Positions 35,088 to 44,378 of a stretch of 64,000 bases of DNA are shown one piece after another. The translations under genes and the position numbers were made by a program. A model generated the notes under the pieces. The model did not search any database, was not told the DNA's origin, and saw nothing but the letters and a program-made list of their open reading frames with translations. Numbering within the stretch: position 1 is the first letter of the stretch; each line of letters begins with the position of its first letter. Source of the stretch: Solibacillus palustris (lineage in GTDB: Bacteria; Bacillota; Bacilli; Bacillales_A; Planococcaceae); contig NZ_JAKZFC010000001.1 in assembly GCF_022549215.1 (NCBI RefSeq), forward strand, positions 1,116,001 to 1,180,000, read 5' to 3'.

Positions 35088-36110
35088 ATGACAAACTATC
35101 AAGCTGGAATTTATAAAGGTGCTAATTTAGTAGAAGTAGATGAGCGCCCAATGCCAAAAGTTGGTCCAAATGATGTCTTATTGCGTAATTTACGTGGAGG
35201 TATTTGCGGTACGGATATTAATATCGTGAAATACGGTTCTGAAATGGGCATTCGTTTTGAGCAGGAATTCGGCCATGAATTTGCGGGCATTATTGAAGCG
35301 AAAGGGGAAAATGTAGCAGATTTAGAAGTAGGGATGTTTGTTGCTGTTAACCCGATTACAGCAAAACGCGCGGGTCGTCGTTATTCTTTGGAAGCGGGCG
35401 GGTTTTCACAATATATTTTAATAGAAGATGCAAAAAAGCATCATAATTTATATCCGTTAAACGACGATGTATCACCTGAAGAGGGGGCATTAGTGGAGCC
35501 GATGAGTGTAGGCTGTCACGGTGCATTTTCTGTGAAGCCACAAACAGGTGAAAATATTGTTATTTTAGGTGCGGGTCCAATTGGTTTATCGGCTGCAGCG
35601 ATGTTAATCGGTGAAGGTATTACAAATGTTGCAGTTGTAGATATGGTAGACTGGCGTTTAGAAAAGGCAAAAGAAATTGGCGCAACCGTTGTGGATACAT
35701 CAAAGGTGTCGTTAGTAGAAGGTCTTTCTGACATTTTTGGGACAGTAAATGTATACGGTGTAGATGTACCAAATGTAGATGCTTTTGTTGATGCTGCAGG
35801 TGCGGCACCATTATTTACACAAGTGATGGAAATTGTTAAACCAAATGCACGAATTGCAGTTATTGCGGTGTATAAAAATGAAGTACCTTTAAGCTTAGCG
35901 CAAGTAATGAGTAAAGAGGTGCAAATTGTTGGGGCGTCAGGTTATACGAACGAGGATATTATAAAAGTAATTAATCACTTAAACAACAAGAAAACAAATA
36001 TTGCAACAATGGTAACGCAAGTGTATCCGCTAAGCGAAATTCAAACAGCGTTTGATACAGCAATTGCTGGGAAGGATTCAATCAAAGTAATTGTTGATGT
36101 AACGAACTAA
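35088..36110 (+). CDS. Zinc-type medium-chain dehydrogenase
   Basis: This 340-residue MDR enzyme has GGICGTDINI (catalytic zinc Cys), GHEFAG (zinc His/Glu), EPMSVGCHGAF and the NAD-binding loop ILGAGPIGLSAA. The four structural-zinc cysteines normally found near residue 90-110 are absent (the segment reads ITAKRAGRRYSLEAGGF). The substrate, a secondary alcohol or polyol, is unknown. ATG 35088 follows AAGGGGG. It lies behind a TetR gene and ends in an 18-bp terminator. Confidence 0.87.
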   Translation: MTNYQAGIYKGANLVEVDERPMPKVGPNDVLLRNLRGGICGTDINIVKYGSEMGIRFEQEFGHEFAGIIEAKGENVADLEVGMFVAVNPITAKRAGRRYSLEAGGFSQYILIEDAKKHHNLYPLNDDVSPEEGALVEPMSVGCHGAFSVKPQTGENIVILGAGPIGLSAAAMLIGEGITNVAVVDMVDWRLEKAKEIGATVVDTSKVSLVEGLSDIFGTVNVYGVDVPNVDAFVDAAGAAPLFTQVMEIVKPNARIAVIAVYKNEVPLSLAQVMSKEVQIVGASGYTNEDIIKVINHLNNKKTNIATMVTQVYPLSEIQTAFDTAIAGKDSIKVIVDVTN

Positions 36111-36115
36111 TTAAG

Positions 36116-36157
36116 AAAGTAAGCGCCTGCTTCGTAATAGAAGCAGGCGCTTACTTT
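36116..36157. terminator. Very strong bidirectional terminator
   Basis: Perfect 18-bp stem (36116-36133 with 36140-36157) and a 6-nt loop, between convergent genes. Confidence 0.88.
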
Positions 36158-36158
36158 G

Positions 36159-37193
36159 TTATTCTACCGCATTTTCTAAAATCGAAAACGTCTTATTGTC
36201 ACAATCAATTTCAGCAAGTACACCGTATGGCAAAATAAACTTCGGCTCTGTATGGCCGAAATTCATGTTATATAGTACTGGTAAATGTTCAAGGTTATAT
36301 TCTTTTAGTACTTTTAAAATTTCGGTTTTATATTCTTCGTAATACTTCTCGTTTTGGGGTTTACCGAATATGATGCCGTTTGCTTGCTGTAAAATACCTT
36401 GTAAAGCATAGTTTCGTAGCCAGTAGCGTAAATTATTTGGCTTGGGCAGTTCTTCAGACGTTTCGAAAAAGAGAATGCTATCTTGCCAATGACCTTTGTT
36501 TGGCCAAAGTGAAGTGCCATTCACGAAATTTAACACTTCAATACAGCCACCGATTAAGCGTCCTTGTACTGTACCGAATCCTTGTAGTAACTCATAGCCT
36601 CTGTTATTATTGCGCATTGTACGGCGTGTATATTTGTTTGATTGACTCCAATCTAAAAATTCACTCGTCCATTTAGGAGCGGGTAAGATTTCACCAATTA
36701 CCTCACTTGAAAACAATGTGCGCTCAATTGATTCAATTGTATAAGGGTCCATTTCAACATTTTCCGCAAAATCAGTTAAAATAGATGGTCCATAGAATGA
36801 CGATATGCCTGCATTTAAGCAAAATAAGTGCGAAATTGTTGTATCAGAATACCCCATAAAAATCTTTGGATTGTCACGAATCACATCAAAATCTATATAT
36901 GGTAGTAGCCGAACACTATCCTCACCACCGATATTTGCGATGATGGCTTTAATATTGGAATCCTGAAACGCCGCCATTAAATCTGCGGCGCGTGCTTCTG
37001 GATGCTCGTATAAATACTGTGCACCTTTCAAACTGTTTGGCATGGCAATAACGTTCAAGCCAAATACTTCCTCAAGCCTTCTTACCCCTTGTTCATAGCG
37101 CCAGCGTAAATCGATTTCACCTGCTCCACCCCATGAAGGGCTAATTGTGGCAACGGTATCACCACGCTTAAGTTTTGTTGGTTTCTTTAGCAT
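36159..37193 (-). CDS. S66 peptidase (LD-carboxypeptidase / MccF-like)
   Basis: This 344-residue protein shows the S66 layout: MGYSDTT holds the nucleophile Ser, GGCIEVLN the Glu, and NFGHTEP the His. Family members are LD-carboxypeptidases trimming murein tetrapeptides, or MccF-type enzymes that inactivate microcin C-like peptide-nucleotides. The long C-terminal variant here is closer to the MccF-type group. No signal peptide is visible. ATG 37193 is 8 nt after GAGG. Confidence 0.85.
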   Translation of the reverse strand: MLKKPTKLKRGDTVATISPSWGGAGEIDLRWRYEQGVRRLEEVFGLNVIAMPNSLKGAQYLYEHPEARAADLMAAFQDSNIKAIIANIGGEDSVRLLPYIDFDVIRDNPKIFMGYSDTTISHLFCLNAGISSFYGPSILTDFAENVEMDPYTIESIERTLFSSEVIGEILPAPKWTSEFLDWSQSNKYTRRTMRNNNRGYELLQGFGTVQGRLIGGCIEVLNFVNGTSLWPNKGHWQDSILFFETSEELPKPNNLRYWLRNYALQGILQQANGIIFGKPQNEKYYEEYKTEILKVLKEYNLEHLPVLYNMNFGHTEPKFILPYGVLAEIDCDNKTFSILENAVE

Positions 37194-37365
37194 CCTCATC
37201 ACCTCATATGGATTAGTAAGTAAAAATATGTAAATGCTATTGTAGCGGATTCTGAGACAATTTGCTAGAGAAAATTGCATTACTTGTTTTTCTAACTTTT
37301 CTTTTCGCTTAAAGATACGGTATGATACAGGTTATACATAGTTTCAGCATGAAAGGACGATAACA

Positions 37366-38385
37366 ATGGGGAGTGAATTTGATTTATTCGAACATACGAA
37401 TGAGCAGGTAATGGTTTCGTCAGCACCAGTTGTTGAAGCGATGGCATTATTAATAGCTTATGAAGTATCCAATAAAGCAGCTATTTTTAAAGAATATCAA
37501 CAGCTAATACAACTTGTTGAACAGCATCCATTTACGGCATTTTTGAAACCGATGCCGGTCAATCAACGTTATCAGTTATTGAACTATTTACTTCCAGTAC
37601 CGCAACTCACATCAACACAATTATTTGCAAATAAATTGCGCGAATTGAAAAATGAATATGTACTGTACTATTTTTGGGATGAAGCTATTCCACTTAAAAC
37701 AATTCAAGAACTGATAGAAAATCCTTCACAAATTACACAAATAGAGCGTACCTATTATTGGCAAGATGATGAAGCAATAGCTTTCGCTCAACTTTTATTA
37801 GAAAATGTTACAATTTTTAAGCAACAGTTAGCTGAATTATTGATGAAAATTGGAGACCATTCAGTCTTCTTAGCGTTATTAAATAAAAAAAAGGATTCGA
37901 TAAATCAAGCAATCTCGACAGTTGAAAACTTAAAATTAGAACCGTTAGCACGTGCGCAATATGTTATGGGAAAAACGTTTAGACGTGTGCACGATTATAA
38001 ACTGTATCATTTTATTCCGAGCTACTGCATGTCACCGTATCGTGTTCGCATTTTTAATGATGATGTGTGTTATATCATTTTCGGAACGACAACACCTGTT
38101 GAAGATAAGCGTGAAAAAAGTGAGCACCTAGCAAAGCAGCTAAAGGCAATCGGTGACCCTAATCGCTTGTTAATGTTAAATATGCTGGCATCAAATAAAG
38201 AATACGGGGCAAAGCTTGCAGAATATTTAGGGATTACAACAGCTACTGTATCGCACCATATTGAAATATTGAAAAAAGTTAATCTTATTACGGAAGAAAA
38301 AATCGGGACAATAAAATATTTTACTGCAAACAAAGAACAGCTAAACGAGCTACTTCAAGCAATGCAGCACTTTTTAAAAGCTTAA
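37366..38385 (+). CDS. ArsR-type winged-helix regulator with long N-terminal domain
   Basis: This 339-residue protein has a C-terminal ArsR winged helix (LKAIGDPNRLLMLNMLA ... TATVSHHIEILKKVNLI) and a roughly 240-residue helical N-terminal domain of unknown role, probably ligand or protein sensing. It lacks the metal Cys motif of true ArsR. It stands ahead of a three-gene ABC exporter with an inverted-repeat promoter between them and is therefore its likely repressor. RBS AAAGGACG. Confidence 0.82.
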   Translation: MGSEFDLFEHTNEQVMVSSAPVVEAMALLIAYEVSNKAAIFKEYQQLIQLVEQHPFTAFLKPMPVNQRYQLLNYLLPVPQLTSTQLFANKLRELKNEYVLYYFWDEAIPLKTIQELIENPSQITQIERTYYWQDDEAIAFAQLLLENVTIFKQQLAELLMKIGDHSVFLALLNKKKDSINQAISTVENLKLEPLARAQYVMGKTFRRVHDYKLYHFIPSYCMSPYRVRIFNDDVCYIIFGTTTPVEDKREKSEHLAKQLKAIGDPNRLLMLNMLASNKEYGAKLAEYLGITTATVSHHIEILKKVNLITEEKIGTIKYFTANKEQLNELLQAMQHFLKA

Positions 38386-38405
38386 TCGAGATGATTAAGC
38401 TTTTT
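38376..38405 (+). terminator. Terminator overlapping the regulator stop
   Basis: AAAGCTTAATC / GATTAAGCTTT stem followed by TT; it includes the stop codon. Confidence 0.8.
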
Positions 38406-38422
38406 CATTTTTCTAATAACTG

Positions 38423-38471
38423 TTGCAATTTATATATTAGATGACTATCATATTAGATATCAATCTAATAT
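38423..38471 (+). promoter_or_regulatory. Promoter and ArsR-type operator of the ABC operon
   Basis: TTGCAA (38423-38428) and TATCAT (38446-38451) are 17 nt apart. Three copies of ATATTAGAT lie here: 38434-38442, 38450-38458 (16 bp apart, same direction) and inverted at 38463-38471. The last two form a 9-4-9 palindrome overlapping the -10. Confidence 0.65.
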
Positions 38472-38485
38472 TGGGGGTCAATCAG

Positions 38486-39457
38486 ATGAAGAGTGCAGTA
38501 ATTGAAGTGGAAAATGTCCAAAGAACATATCAAATCAAATCTGGATTTTGGAAAAAGTCGACGAATCAGGTTGAAGCGGTAAAGGGGATTTCATTTGAAG
38601 TCAACAAAGGAGAAATTTTTGGGCTACTCGGTCCGAACGGTGCTGGAAAAACAACAACAATCAAAATGCTCACGACAATGCTTATTCCGAGTGCTGGTAC
38701 TATCAAAATTTTTGGATTAGACCCGGTGAGTGAATATAAAGCGCTTCGACCACGTATTAATTTCATTTTAGGTGGAGAGCGTAATTTATATTGGCGCTTG
38801 TCAGCCTATGACAATTTAGCGTATTTCGCAGATTTATATAAAATTCCGCGAGCGGTACAACAAAACAAAATTCCAGAGTTACTAAGGCTTGTAGAGCTAG
38901 AAGAAGCTGCACATCGCAAAGTGGAAACATTTTCAAAAGGCATGAAGCAGCGTTTACAAATTGCACGTGGCTTATTAAATAATCCAGAAATCTTATTTTT
39001 AGATGAACCATCAATCGGTTTAGATCCGATAAGTGCGCGTAAATTACGTGATTTAATCAAAAATTTAAATGCACAAGGTACAACGATTGTATTAACAACG
39101 CACTACATGTTTGAGGCAGATGAACTTTGCGACCGTATTGCGTTTATAAACAATGGTGAAATTATTGCCATTGATACGCCGAAAAATTTGAAACAACATA
39201 CGAATCAGCAATCGATTGTCGAATGTACAATTGTCGGTTCTCCTGAACAGGAGCTACGCGATTCATTAGCGGAAAAACAAATTAACGTAATGGAAATGCA
39301 GCCATTACAAAATGGTGTGAAGGTAAGAATAGCAACAGAGCAGCCTCAGCAAATTGTAATGGTGTTATATAGTTCGGCACAATTTCATGTTGTCGATTTA
39401 GCTATCACAAAGCCGACACTTGAAGATGCATATATTGCGATGATTGGAGGGAACTAA
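38486..39457 (+). CDS. ABC transporter ATP-binding protein (DrrA/NodI type)
   Basis: This 323-residue ATPase has Walker A GPNGAGKTT, signature FSKGMKQRL (variant of LSGGQ, typical of the multidrug CcmA/DrrA group), Walker B ILFLDEPSIGLDP and H-loop TTHYMFEA. ATG 38486 lies after GGGGG. It is followed by two permease genes 1 nt apart each and is under an ArsR-type operator. The exported compound is unknown. Confidence 0.9.
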   Translation: MKSAVIEVENVQRTYQIKSGFWKKSTNQVEAVKGISFEVNKGEIFGLLGPNGAGKTTTIKMLTTMLIPSAGTIKIFGLDPVSEYKALRPRINFILGGERNLYWRLSAYDNLAYFADLYKIPRAVQQNKIPELLRLVELEEAAHRKVETFSKGMKQRLQIARGLLNNPEILFLDEPSIGLDPISARKLRDLIKNLNAQGTTIVLTTHYMFEADELCDRIAFINNGEIIAIDTPKNLKQHTNQQSIVECTIVGSPEQELRDSLAEKQINVMEMQPLQNGVKVRIATEQPQQIVMVLYSSAQFHVVDLAITKPTLEDAYIAMIGGN

Positions 39458-39458
39458 T

Positions 39459-40232
39459 ATGCACGCCTTTTTACATAGTATTGTACTGCAAATGAAGCTT
39501 TCAATGGCGCGCCCGATGTTTCAATTTACGATTTGGATATCGCCACTTTTTTATGCAACGATCACCTATTTTATTTATGGTAATCAATCACCTGAACGCA
39601 TTTTCCAATATGTTGTATTAGGGGCGGGCTTTATGGGATTATGGACCTCGATTGTTTATTCTTCTGCAAGTGATATTAATAGGGAGCGCATGTATGGCAC
39701 ATTAGAAAATATATTTGTGGCGCCTGCATCATTCGCAGTAATTTTAATGGGAAAAATTGTTGGGAATACGATTTGGGGTTTTATTTCGATGGTGCTAGCA
39801 TTTTTCTATTTAGCCGTTGTGTTTCAAATAAAAATGCCAGCTGTAAATATTGCATTTGTTGTGTTAGCACTACTCGTAGTGATGATGGCAATTTCAGTTT
39901 TTGCATTTGTCATGGCACTTATTTTTACATTATCTCAACAGGCTGAAGCGTTAATGAATTTTATTGAATACCCGATTTTTTTAATTTGTGGGTTTTTATT
40001 TCCAATCTCCATTTTACCGTTTTGGATACAGCCGATTTCTTATCTATTGCCGCCAACTTTTGCGATTGAGCTATTACGCGCTGTGACGAATGGAAATTCT
40101 ACCATAAATGATATAACTGAGGCCTTTTTACACCTTGGTGCAGTGACGCTAGTTTACTTCATTATTGGGGTTGTTACGTATAAAGCAGTGGATCATAAAG
40201 CTAGAATTGATGGAAAGCTAGGTGTTTATTAA
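39459..40232 (+). CDS. ABC-2 type permease, subunit 1
   Basis: This 257-residue membrane protein has six hydrophobic segments in the ABC-2 exporter pattern, including the RERMYGTLENIFVAPAS loop after the third segment. GGAGGG lies 7 nt before ATG 39459. It pairs with the next gene to form a heterodimeric channel. Confidence 0.88.
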   Translation: MHAFLHSIVLQMKLSMARPMFQFTIWISPLFYATITYFIYGNQSPERIFQYVVLGAGFMGLWTSIVYSSASDINRERMYGTLENIFVAPASFAVILMGKIVGNTIWGFISMVLAFFYLAVVFQIKMPAVNIAFVVLALLVVMMAISVFAFVMALIFTLSQQAEALMNFIEYPIFLICGFLFPISILPFWIQPISYLLPPTFAIELLRAVTNGNSTINDITEAFLHLGAVTLVYFIIGVVTYKAVDHKARIDGKLGVY

Positions 40233-40233
40233 T

Positions 40234-41022
40234 ATGGAAAATTTACTAAGATTTACTCGGCATGCAAAGCTTTCTTACACAGCACTATTCGGTTTTTTAA
40301 ATCCGAGAACCTATATACTCGTGATGCTATTAAACCCGTTAACGCAAATTTTGTTTTTCGGGATGCTTGTAAATTACGTGTATGAGGGAGAAGGGCTAGC
40401 TGGCTATATTGCTGCCAATGCACTGCTGTTATGTGTGATGAGCGCGGTATTTGGCATGATGTCTGTTGTAACATCTGATCGTGGAATGGGGACATTACCA
40501 ATAGTAATGGCTTCACCTGCTTCTAAAAGTGTGCTATTTTTCGCAAGGTCCGTGCCGCATATTTTAAATGGTGTTTTCACAGCTTGCTTAGGACTTGGAT
40601 TTGGGCTGTTATTATTTAATATTTCGATTCCTGTTTCAGCTGTATTACCACTAATCGTTGTTTGGTTTGTTTCGATTTTTTCTGCATGCTGTCTAGGTCT
40701 CATATTAGCATCATGCAGCTTTTGGACGCCCTCGATGCATTTGTTGTCAAATCTATTAGGCAGTGTCTTACTTCTATTAAGTGGGGCCAATTATTCGTTA
40801 TCTGTCATGCCAAGCTGGTTAAGTGAGCTGGCAAAGTATTTTCCATTAACGCGTGGAGTAGAGTTAACAAAAGCACTTGTAACGGAAGGGCATGCGCCGC
40901 AATTTTTTCAACTCATGACACAGGAATTATTACTTGGTTGTCTCTATTTTATCATTAGCCTTGTTGCCATTCGATATGCTGAGTATTTGGCAAGGGTAAA
41001 GGGGACAATGGAGTTAAGTTAA
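40234..41022 (+). CDS. ABC-2 type permease, subunit 2
   Basis: This 262-residue membrane protein also has six segments and the ABC-2 loop SDRGMGTLPIVMASPAS. It starts 1 nt after the previous stop, so translation is coupled; AGGTG lies about 10 nt upstream. It is the last gene of the operon. Confidence 0.87.
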   Translation: MENLLRFTRHAKLSYTALFGFLNPRTYILVMLLNPLTQILFFGMLVNYVYEGEGLAGYIAANALLLCVMSAVFGMMSVVTSDRGMGTLPIVMASPASKSVLFFARSVPHILNGVFTACLGLGFGLLLFNISIPVSAVLPLIVVWFVSIFSACCLGLILASCSFWTPSMHLLSNLLGSVLLLLSGANYSLSVMPSWLSELAKYFPLTRGVELTKALVTEGHAPQFFQLMTQELLLGCLYFIISLVAIRYAEYLARVKGTMELS

Positions 41023-41036
41023 TAGCGATAAATGAA

Positions 41037-41074
41037 AAGACTTGCATCCGGTTATAGTACCGAATGTGGGTCTT
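41037..41074 (+). terminator. Probable terminator of the ABC operon
   Basis: AAGAC / GTCTT outer stem with GCAT / ATGT and GGT / ACC inner pairs; the T-tract after it is weak. From 41075 to 41450 I see only AT-rich DNA and no further gene. Confidence 0.55.
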
Positions 41075-41479
41075 ATTTACTTTTTCAATACATGTCAGTG
41101 ATAGAAATACGTTAATGGATATGCTTGTCATAATGTGAATATTCAAGGGAAAAGCGCGAGTCCACAAAGGATGTGTAAGTAGTAATAGTTTTAGATAACG
41201 ATTTTATATTACGCGAATTTTTGTAGAAAAGTAATGGTGAAAACAAATGCATTTGAAGTAATTTTGTATATATAGTACCGTGTAAAAAATTTAGTTAGGT
41301 AAAATAATACTATTGGGTATAAAGGTTTAGCTCTAATTTGTTAGTTATTTATAAATTTTACTAAAGAAATGTGCATAAAGAATGATGTCGGTACAAAGTT
41401 GATATGATATATTGGGGAAATAATTAATATATTAGGAAAATATATGCGATTTTTTGTGATAGAGAGGGGTATCTTTATA

Positions 41480-43171
41480 ATGAAACAATTTAGTTTCAAA
41501 TCAGTTAGGGCAAAAATATTAAGTGCTTTTTTTGTAGTAATCATTTTCATTTTCGGGTTTAGTACATACAGTTATTTTGCAAATGCTCGAGTTATTACGA
41601 CCGCTGAAAATATCATTGAAAAAGAGCTACAACTGTTAACAGCGAGTGAAAAATTGTCGTCATCGATAAGCAATCGTACATCAGCAGCGAAAAGCTATGT
41701 ATTGTTAGGAAATTCTGGCGCTAAAGACTCGTTTGATGAGTATGTAAAAATTGCAGAAGAAAATGTTGCAATTATAAATGAATTGGAAAAAAATGAAAAG
41801 TTAACTAACCTTGTGGATAAGGCAAGAGAATGGCGAGAAAGTGTCAAAACTGAAGTATTTGATGTTTACGATCAGGGGAATAAGGAGCTTGCCATTCAAA
41901 ATTTAGCAAAGACCGATTTACTCGCAAGGGAAGTAATGACCGGTTATGAGGAATTCGCAAATTCAAAAAAAGAGTCTATCAATAAACTTGGTAAAGAGAT
42001 GGTTGAACAGTCGAAGGTAACAATGTACTTAGGTGCATCCATTGGCACGCTAATTATTATACTATCAGTTATCGTGGCCATCATTACAGCGCGCATTATT
42101 ACTACACCGATTAAGGAAGTTGTAAAGAAAATTACAGCGATGGCAGACGGCGATATGAGCCTACCACCATTAAAACAAAAAACGCAAGATGAGATTGGAT
42201 TACTTGTCCAATCAACGAACACAATGAATGGTAAGCTACATGACTTATTAAGCACAATTCATGGAGTTTCTGCAAATGTAGCGGCAAGTAGTGAGGAACT
42301 GGCACAATCAGCTGCTGGTGTAAAAGACGGCTCACAGCAAATTGCAATGACAATGACAGACTTGGCGGAAGGTTCCGAGTCGCAGGCTAGCAGTGCAAGT
42401 GATTTAGCCAATATGATGGAAAGCTTTAAAGTAAATGTGCAGCAAGCTACAGAACAAGGAACGACAATGGCCAATGGTTCTCAAACGGTATTACGATTAA
42501 CAGAAACAGGTCAAGGGTTGATGAATGCCTCTACAGAGCAAATGTATACAATTGACCGCATCGTACAAGAAGCAGTATCAAAGGTAGAGGGATTAAATAG
42601 TCAATCACAAGAAATTTCAAAATTAGTAGAAGTAATTGACGGCATTGCAAATCAAACAAACTTACTCGCACTGAATGCGGCGATTGAAGCGGCAAGAGCG
42701 GGAGAACAGGGGAAAGGCTTTGCGGTAGTAGCAGATGAAGTACGTAAATTAGCAGAGCAAGTATCCCTTTCTGTCACAGATATTTCTTCGATTGTAACAC
42801 GTATTCAAAGCGAAACAACGAATGTCACAATGTCTCTACAAACAGGCTATGACGAAGTGAAAAAAGGTACCGCACAAATAACTGAAACTGGTGAAACGTT
42901 TGGTACAATTTCGACAGCTGTGAATCGTATGTCGACGAATATTCAAAATATCACGGAAAATCTACAAGGAATTTCTGCGACGACAGAGCAAATTAACCAC
43001 TCAATTGACGAAATTGCAGCAATTACCCAGGAATCGGCTGCCGGTGTAGAACAAACAACGGCTACGATTGATGAGACAGTAGGTACCATGGAAGAAATCG
43101 TTACTAGCTCGGAACGACTAGCTACAATGGCTGAAGACTTAAATACACAAATGCAACGATTTAAGCTATAA
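41480..43171 (+). CDS. Methyl-accepting chemotaxis protein
   Basis: This 563-residue transmembrane receptor has TM1 at about residues 10-30, a helical four-helix-bundle sensor domain of about 145 residues, TM2 near 178-200, a HAMP linker ([19 protein letters not shown]) and a long signalling coiled coil with the hairpin tip [20 protein letters not shown]. It relays ligand binding to CheA. ATG 41480 lies behind AGAGGGG. It is monocistronic; the ligand is unknown. Confidence 0.93.
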   Translation: MKQFSFKSVRAKILSAFFVVIIFIFGFSTYSYFANARVITTAENIIEKELQLLTASEKLSSSISNRTSAAKSYVLLGNSGAKDSFDEYVKIAEENVAIINELEKNEKLTNLVDKAREWRESVKTEVFDVYDQGNKELAIQNLAKTDLLAREVMTGYEEFANSKKESINKLGKEMVEQSKVTMYLGASIGTLIIILSVIVAIITARIITTPIKEVVKKITAMADGDMSLPPLKQKTQDEIGLLVQSTNTMNGKLHDLLSTIHGVSANVAASSEELAQSAAGVKDGSQQIAMTMTDLAEGSESQASSASDLANMMESFKVNVQQATEQGTTMANGSQTVLRLTETGQGLMNASTEQMYTIDRIVQEAVSKVEGLNSQSQEISKLVEVIDGIANQTNLLALNAAIEAARAGEQGKGFAVVADEVRKLAEQVSLSVTDISSIVTRIQSETTNVTMSLQTGYDEVKKGTAQITETGETFGTISTAVNRMSTNIQNITENLQGISATTEQINHSIDEIAAITQESAAGVEQTTATIDETVGTMEEIVTSSERLATMAEDLNTQMQRFKL

Positions 43172-43180
43172 AAGTAAAGT

Positions 43181-43226
43181 AGTCTTCATATGTATGTGGA
43201 TATGCATACTATGAAGGCTTTTTCTT
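43181..43226 (+). terminator. Terminator of the MCP gene
   Basis: AGTCTTCATA / TATGAAGGCT stem with an inner TATG / CATA pair, followed by TTTTTC. Confidence 0.8.
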
Positions 43227-43471
43227 TTGACGATTGTTGCTTAGATTCCATTGCGTAAAATTTTGATTTATTTGTAGAGTAGAATTATTTAAACACATCT
43301 TTTCTGAAAACGCTACAAATGTACAAGCAGAACAAAGTGTATTCGCCTCTTATCCAGAACTATGCAAATTTAGGTGATTTGGGATTTATTTAAAGATAAA
43401 ACAAAAATTGAATTCTTATAATTATTCATATACAATAATATTTATAAACGGACGTAAGAGGGGATCAATTT

Positions 43472-43492
43472 TTGGAAGAAGTGTTTCAATGA
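43472..43492 (+). CDS. 6-codon mini-ORF coupled to the LysE gene
   Basis: TTG at 43472 lies 8 nt after the strong AAGAGGGG site and encodes MEEVFQ. Its TGA overlaps the ATG of the exporter gene (ATGA). The strong ribosome site therefore seems to serve this mini-ORF, and the exporter start would depend on re-initiation. It may be chance. Confidence 0.35.
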   Translation: MEEVFQ

Positions 43493-44121
43493 GTTTATAT
43501 TTTGGTTATGTTTTAATAGGGCTTGCAATTGCAATGCCTGTAGGGGCAATTACTGTTGAAATGACAAAACAAGGTTTAAAAAATGGTTTTATTTATGGAT
43601 GGGCTGTTGGAATTGGAGGCATGACGATTGATGTGCTATTAATCGTTGCCTTGTACTTTGGGCTTGCGAAGTTTTTAGCTTTGCCGTATATTCAAATGCC
43701 GCTTTGGATTATAGGAGCACTCTTTTTATTTATGCTTGCTTATGATTCTATTAAAAATGCCGATAAGGACATTACACTAGCCGGTGAAAAAGTGGATAAA
43801 TCTTTTTTTACGACGTATCGAAATGGTTTGTTAGTTGCTGTTTCTCCAGGGAATTTAGTGTTTTGGATTTCCGTTTTTGGAGCAGTACTGGCAGATTCCT
43901 ATAATGTAAGTGGTACAAATCAGTTTATTATCGTAGCATTAGGGATATTATCGGGAATTCTATTACATGATATCGGCTTATTAACAATTGTTGCATTAAC
44001 AAGAAAAGTAATGAATCGTCAAATGATTAAGTGGGCATCAATCATTGCTGGCGTGTTATTATTTGGATTTGGGTGTTATTTTATTTATGAATTTATTATT
44101 GATTTAAAAAGCTATCTTTAA
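43489..44121 (+). CDS. LysE/RhtB-family amino-acid exporter
   Basis: This 210-residue protein has six membrane segments and the LysE start pattern (LIGLAIAMPVGAITVEMTKQGLKNGFIYGW). It exports amino acids or derivatives by proton exchange; the substrate is unknown. ATG 43489 gives the usual family N-terminus; the open frame upstream is not protein-like. Convergent with the pro-peptide gene and separated from it by a shared terminator. Confidence 0.85.
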   Translation: MSLYFGYVLIGLAIAMPVGAITVEMTKQGLKNGFIYGWAVGIGGMTIDVLLIVALYFGLAKFLALPYIQMPLWIIGALFLFMLAYDSIKNADKDITLAGEKVDKSFFTTYRNGLLVAVSPGNLVFWISVFGAVLADSYNVSGTNQFIIVALGILSGILLHDIGLLTIVALTRKVMNRQMIKWASIIAGVLLFGFGCYFIYEFIIDLKSYL

Positions 44122-44144
44122 AATTTAATTGTGTGACAATAAAA

Positions 44145-44185
44145 AACCTACATCCTTTGAATTATATTTTCAAAGTGTGTAGGTT
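44145..44185. terminator. Bidirectional terminator, LysE gene / pro-peptide gene
   Basis: AACCTACA / TGTAGGTT outer and CTTTGA / TCAAAG inner stems; T-run TTTTTTATT on the minus side, CATTTTTT on the plus side. Confidence 0.85.
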
Positions 44186-44213
44186 CATTTTTTGATGCTT
44201 TATAATATGAATT

Positions 44214-44378
44214 TTAAAAATCTTTAGGTGAATATGTATTTTCTTGGGGAATAACAATATTTTTAACGCCAATTGGAGGTAATTCATTTTCTGCATGGGC
44301 AGAACTAGTAAATTGCAATAAAGATAAGCCTATTCCAAAAACAAATAGTAAGTTAAATAAAATTCTTTTTTTCTTCAT
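44214..44378 (-). CDS. Secreted pro-peptide, probable quorum-sensing signal (NprX/Phr-like)
   Basis: This 54-residue product has a basic start (MKKKR), a hydrophobic core and a signal-peptidase site SSAHA followed by ENELPPIGVKNIVIPQ..., so about 25 residues are released outside. It starts by TAATG overlap with the stop of the HTH-TPR regulator, and GGGAGG lies inside the regulator's last codons. In RRNPP systems such as NprR-NprX and PlcR-PapR a coupled gene of this size and place encodes the pheromone precursor. The active oligopeptide cannot be fixed from sequence alone. Confidence 0.8.
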   Translation of the reverse strand: MKKKRILFNLLFVFGIGLSLLQFTSSAHAENELPPIGVKNIVIPQENTYSPKDF

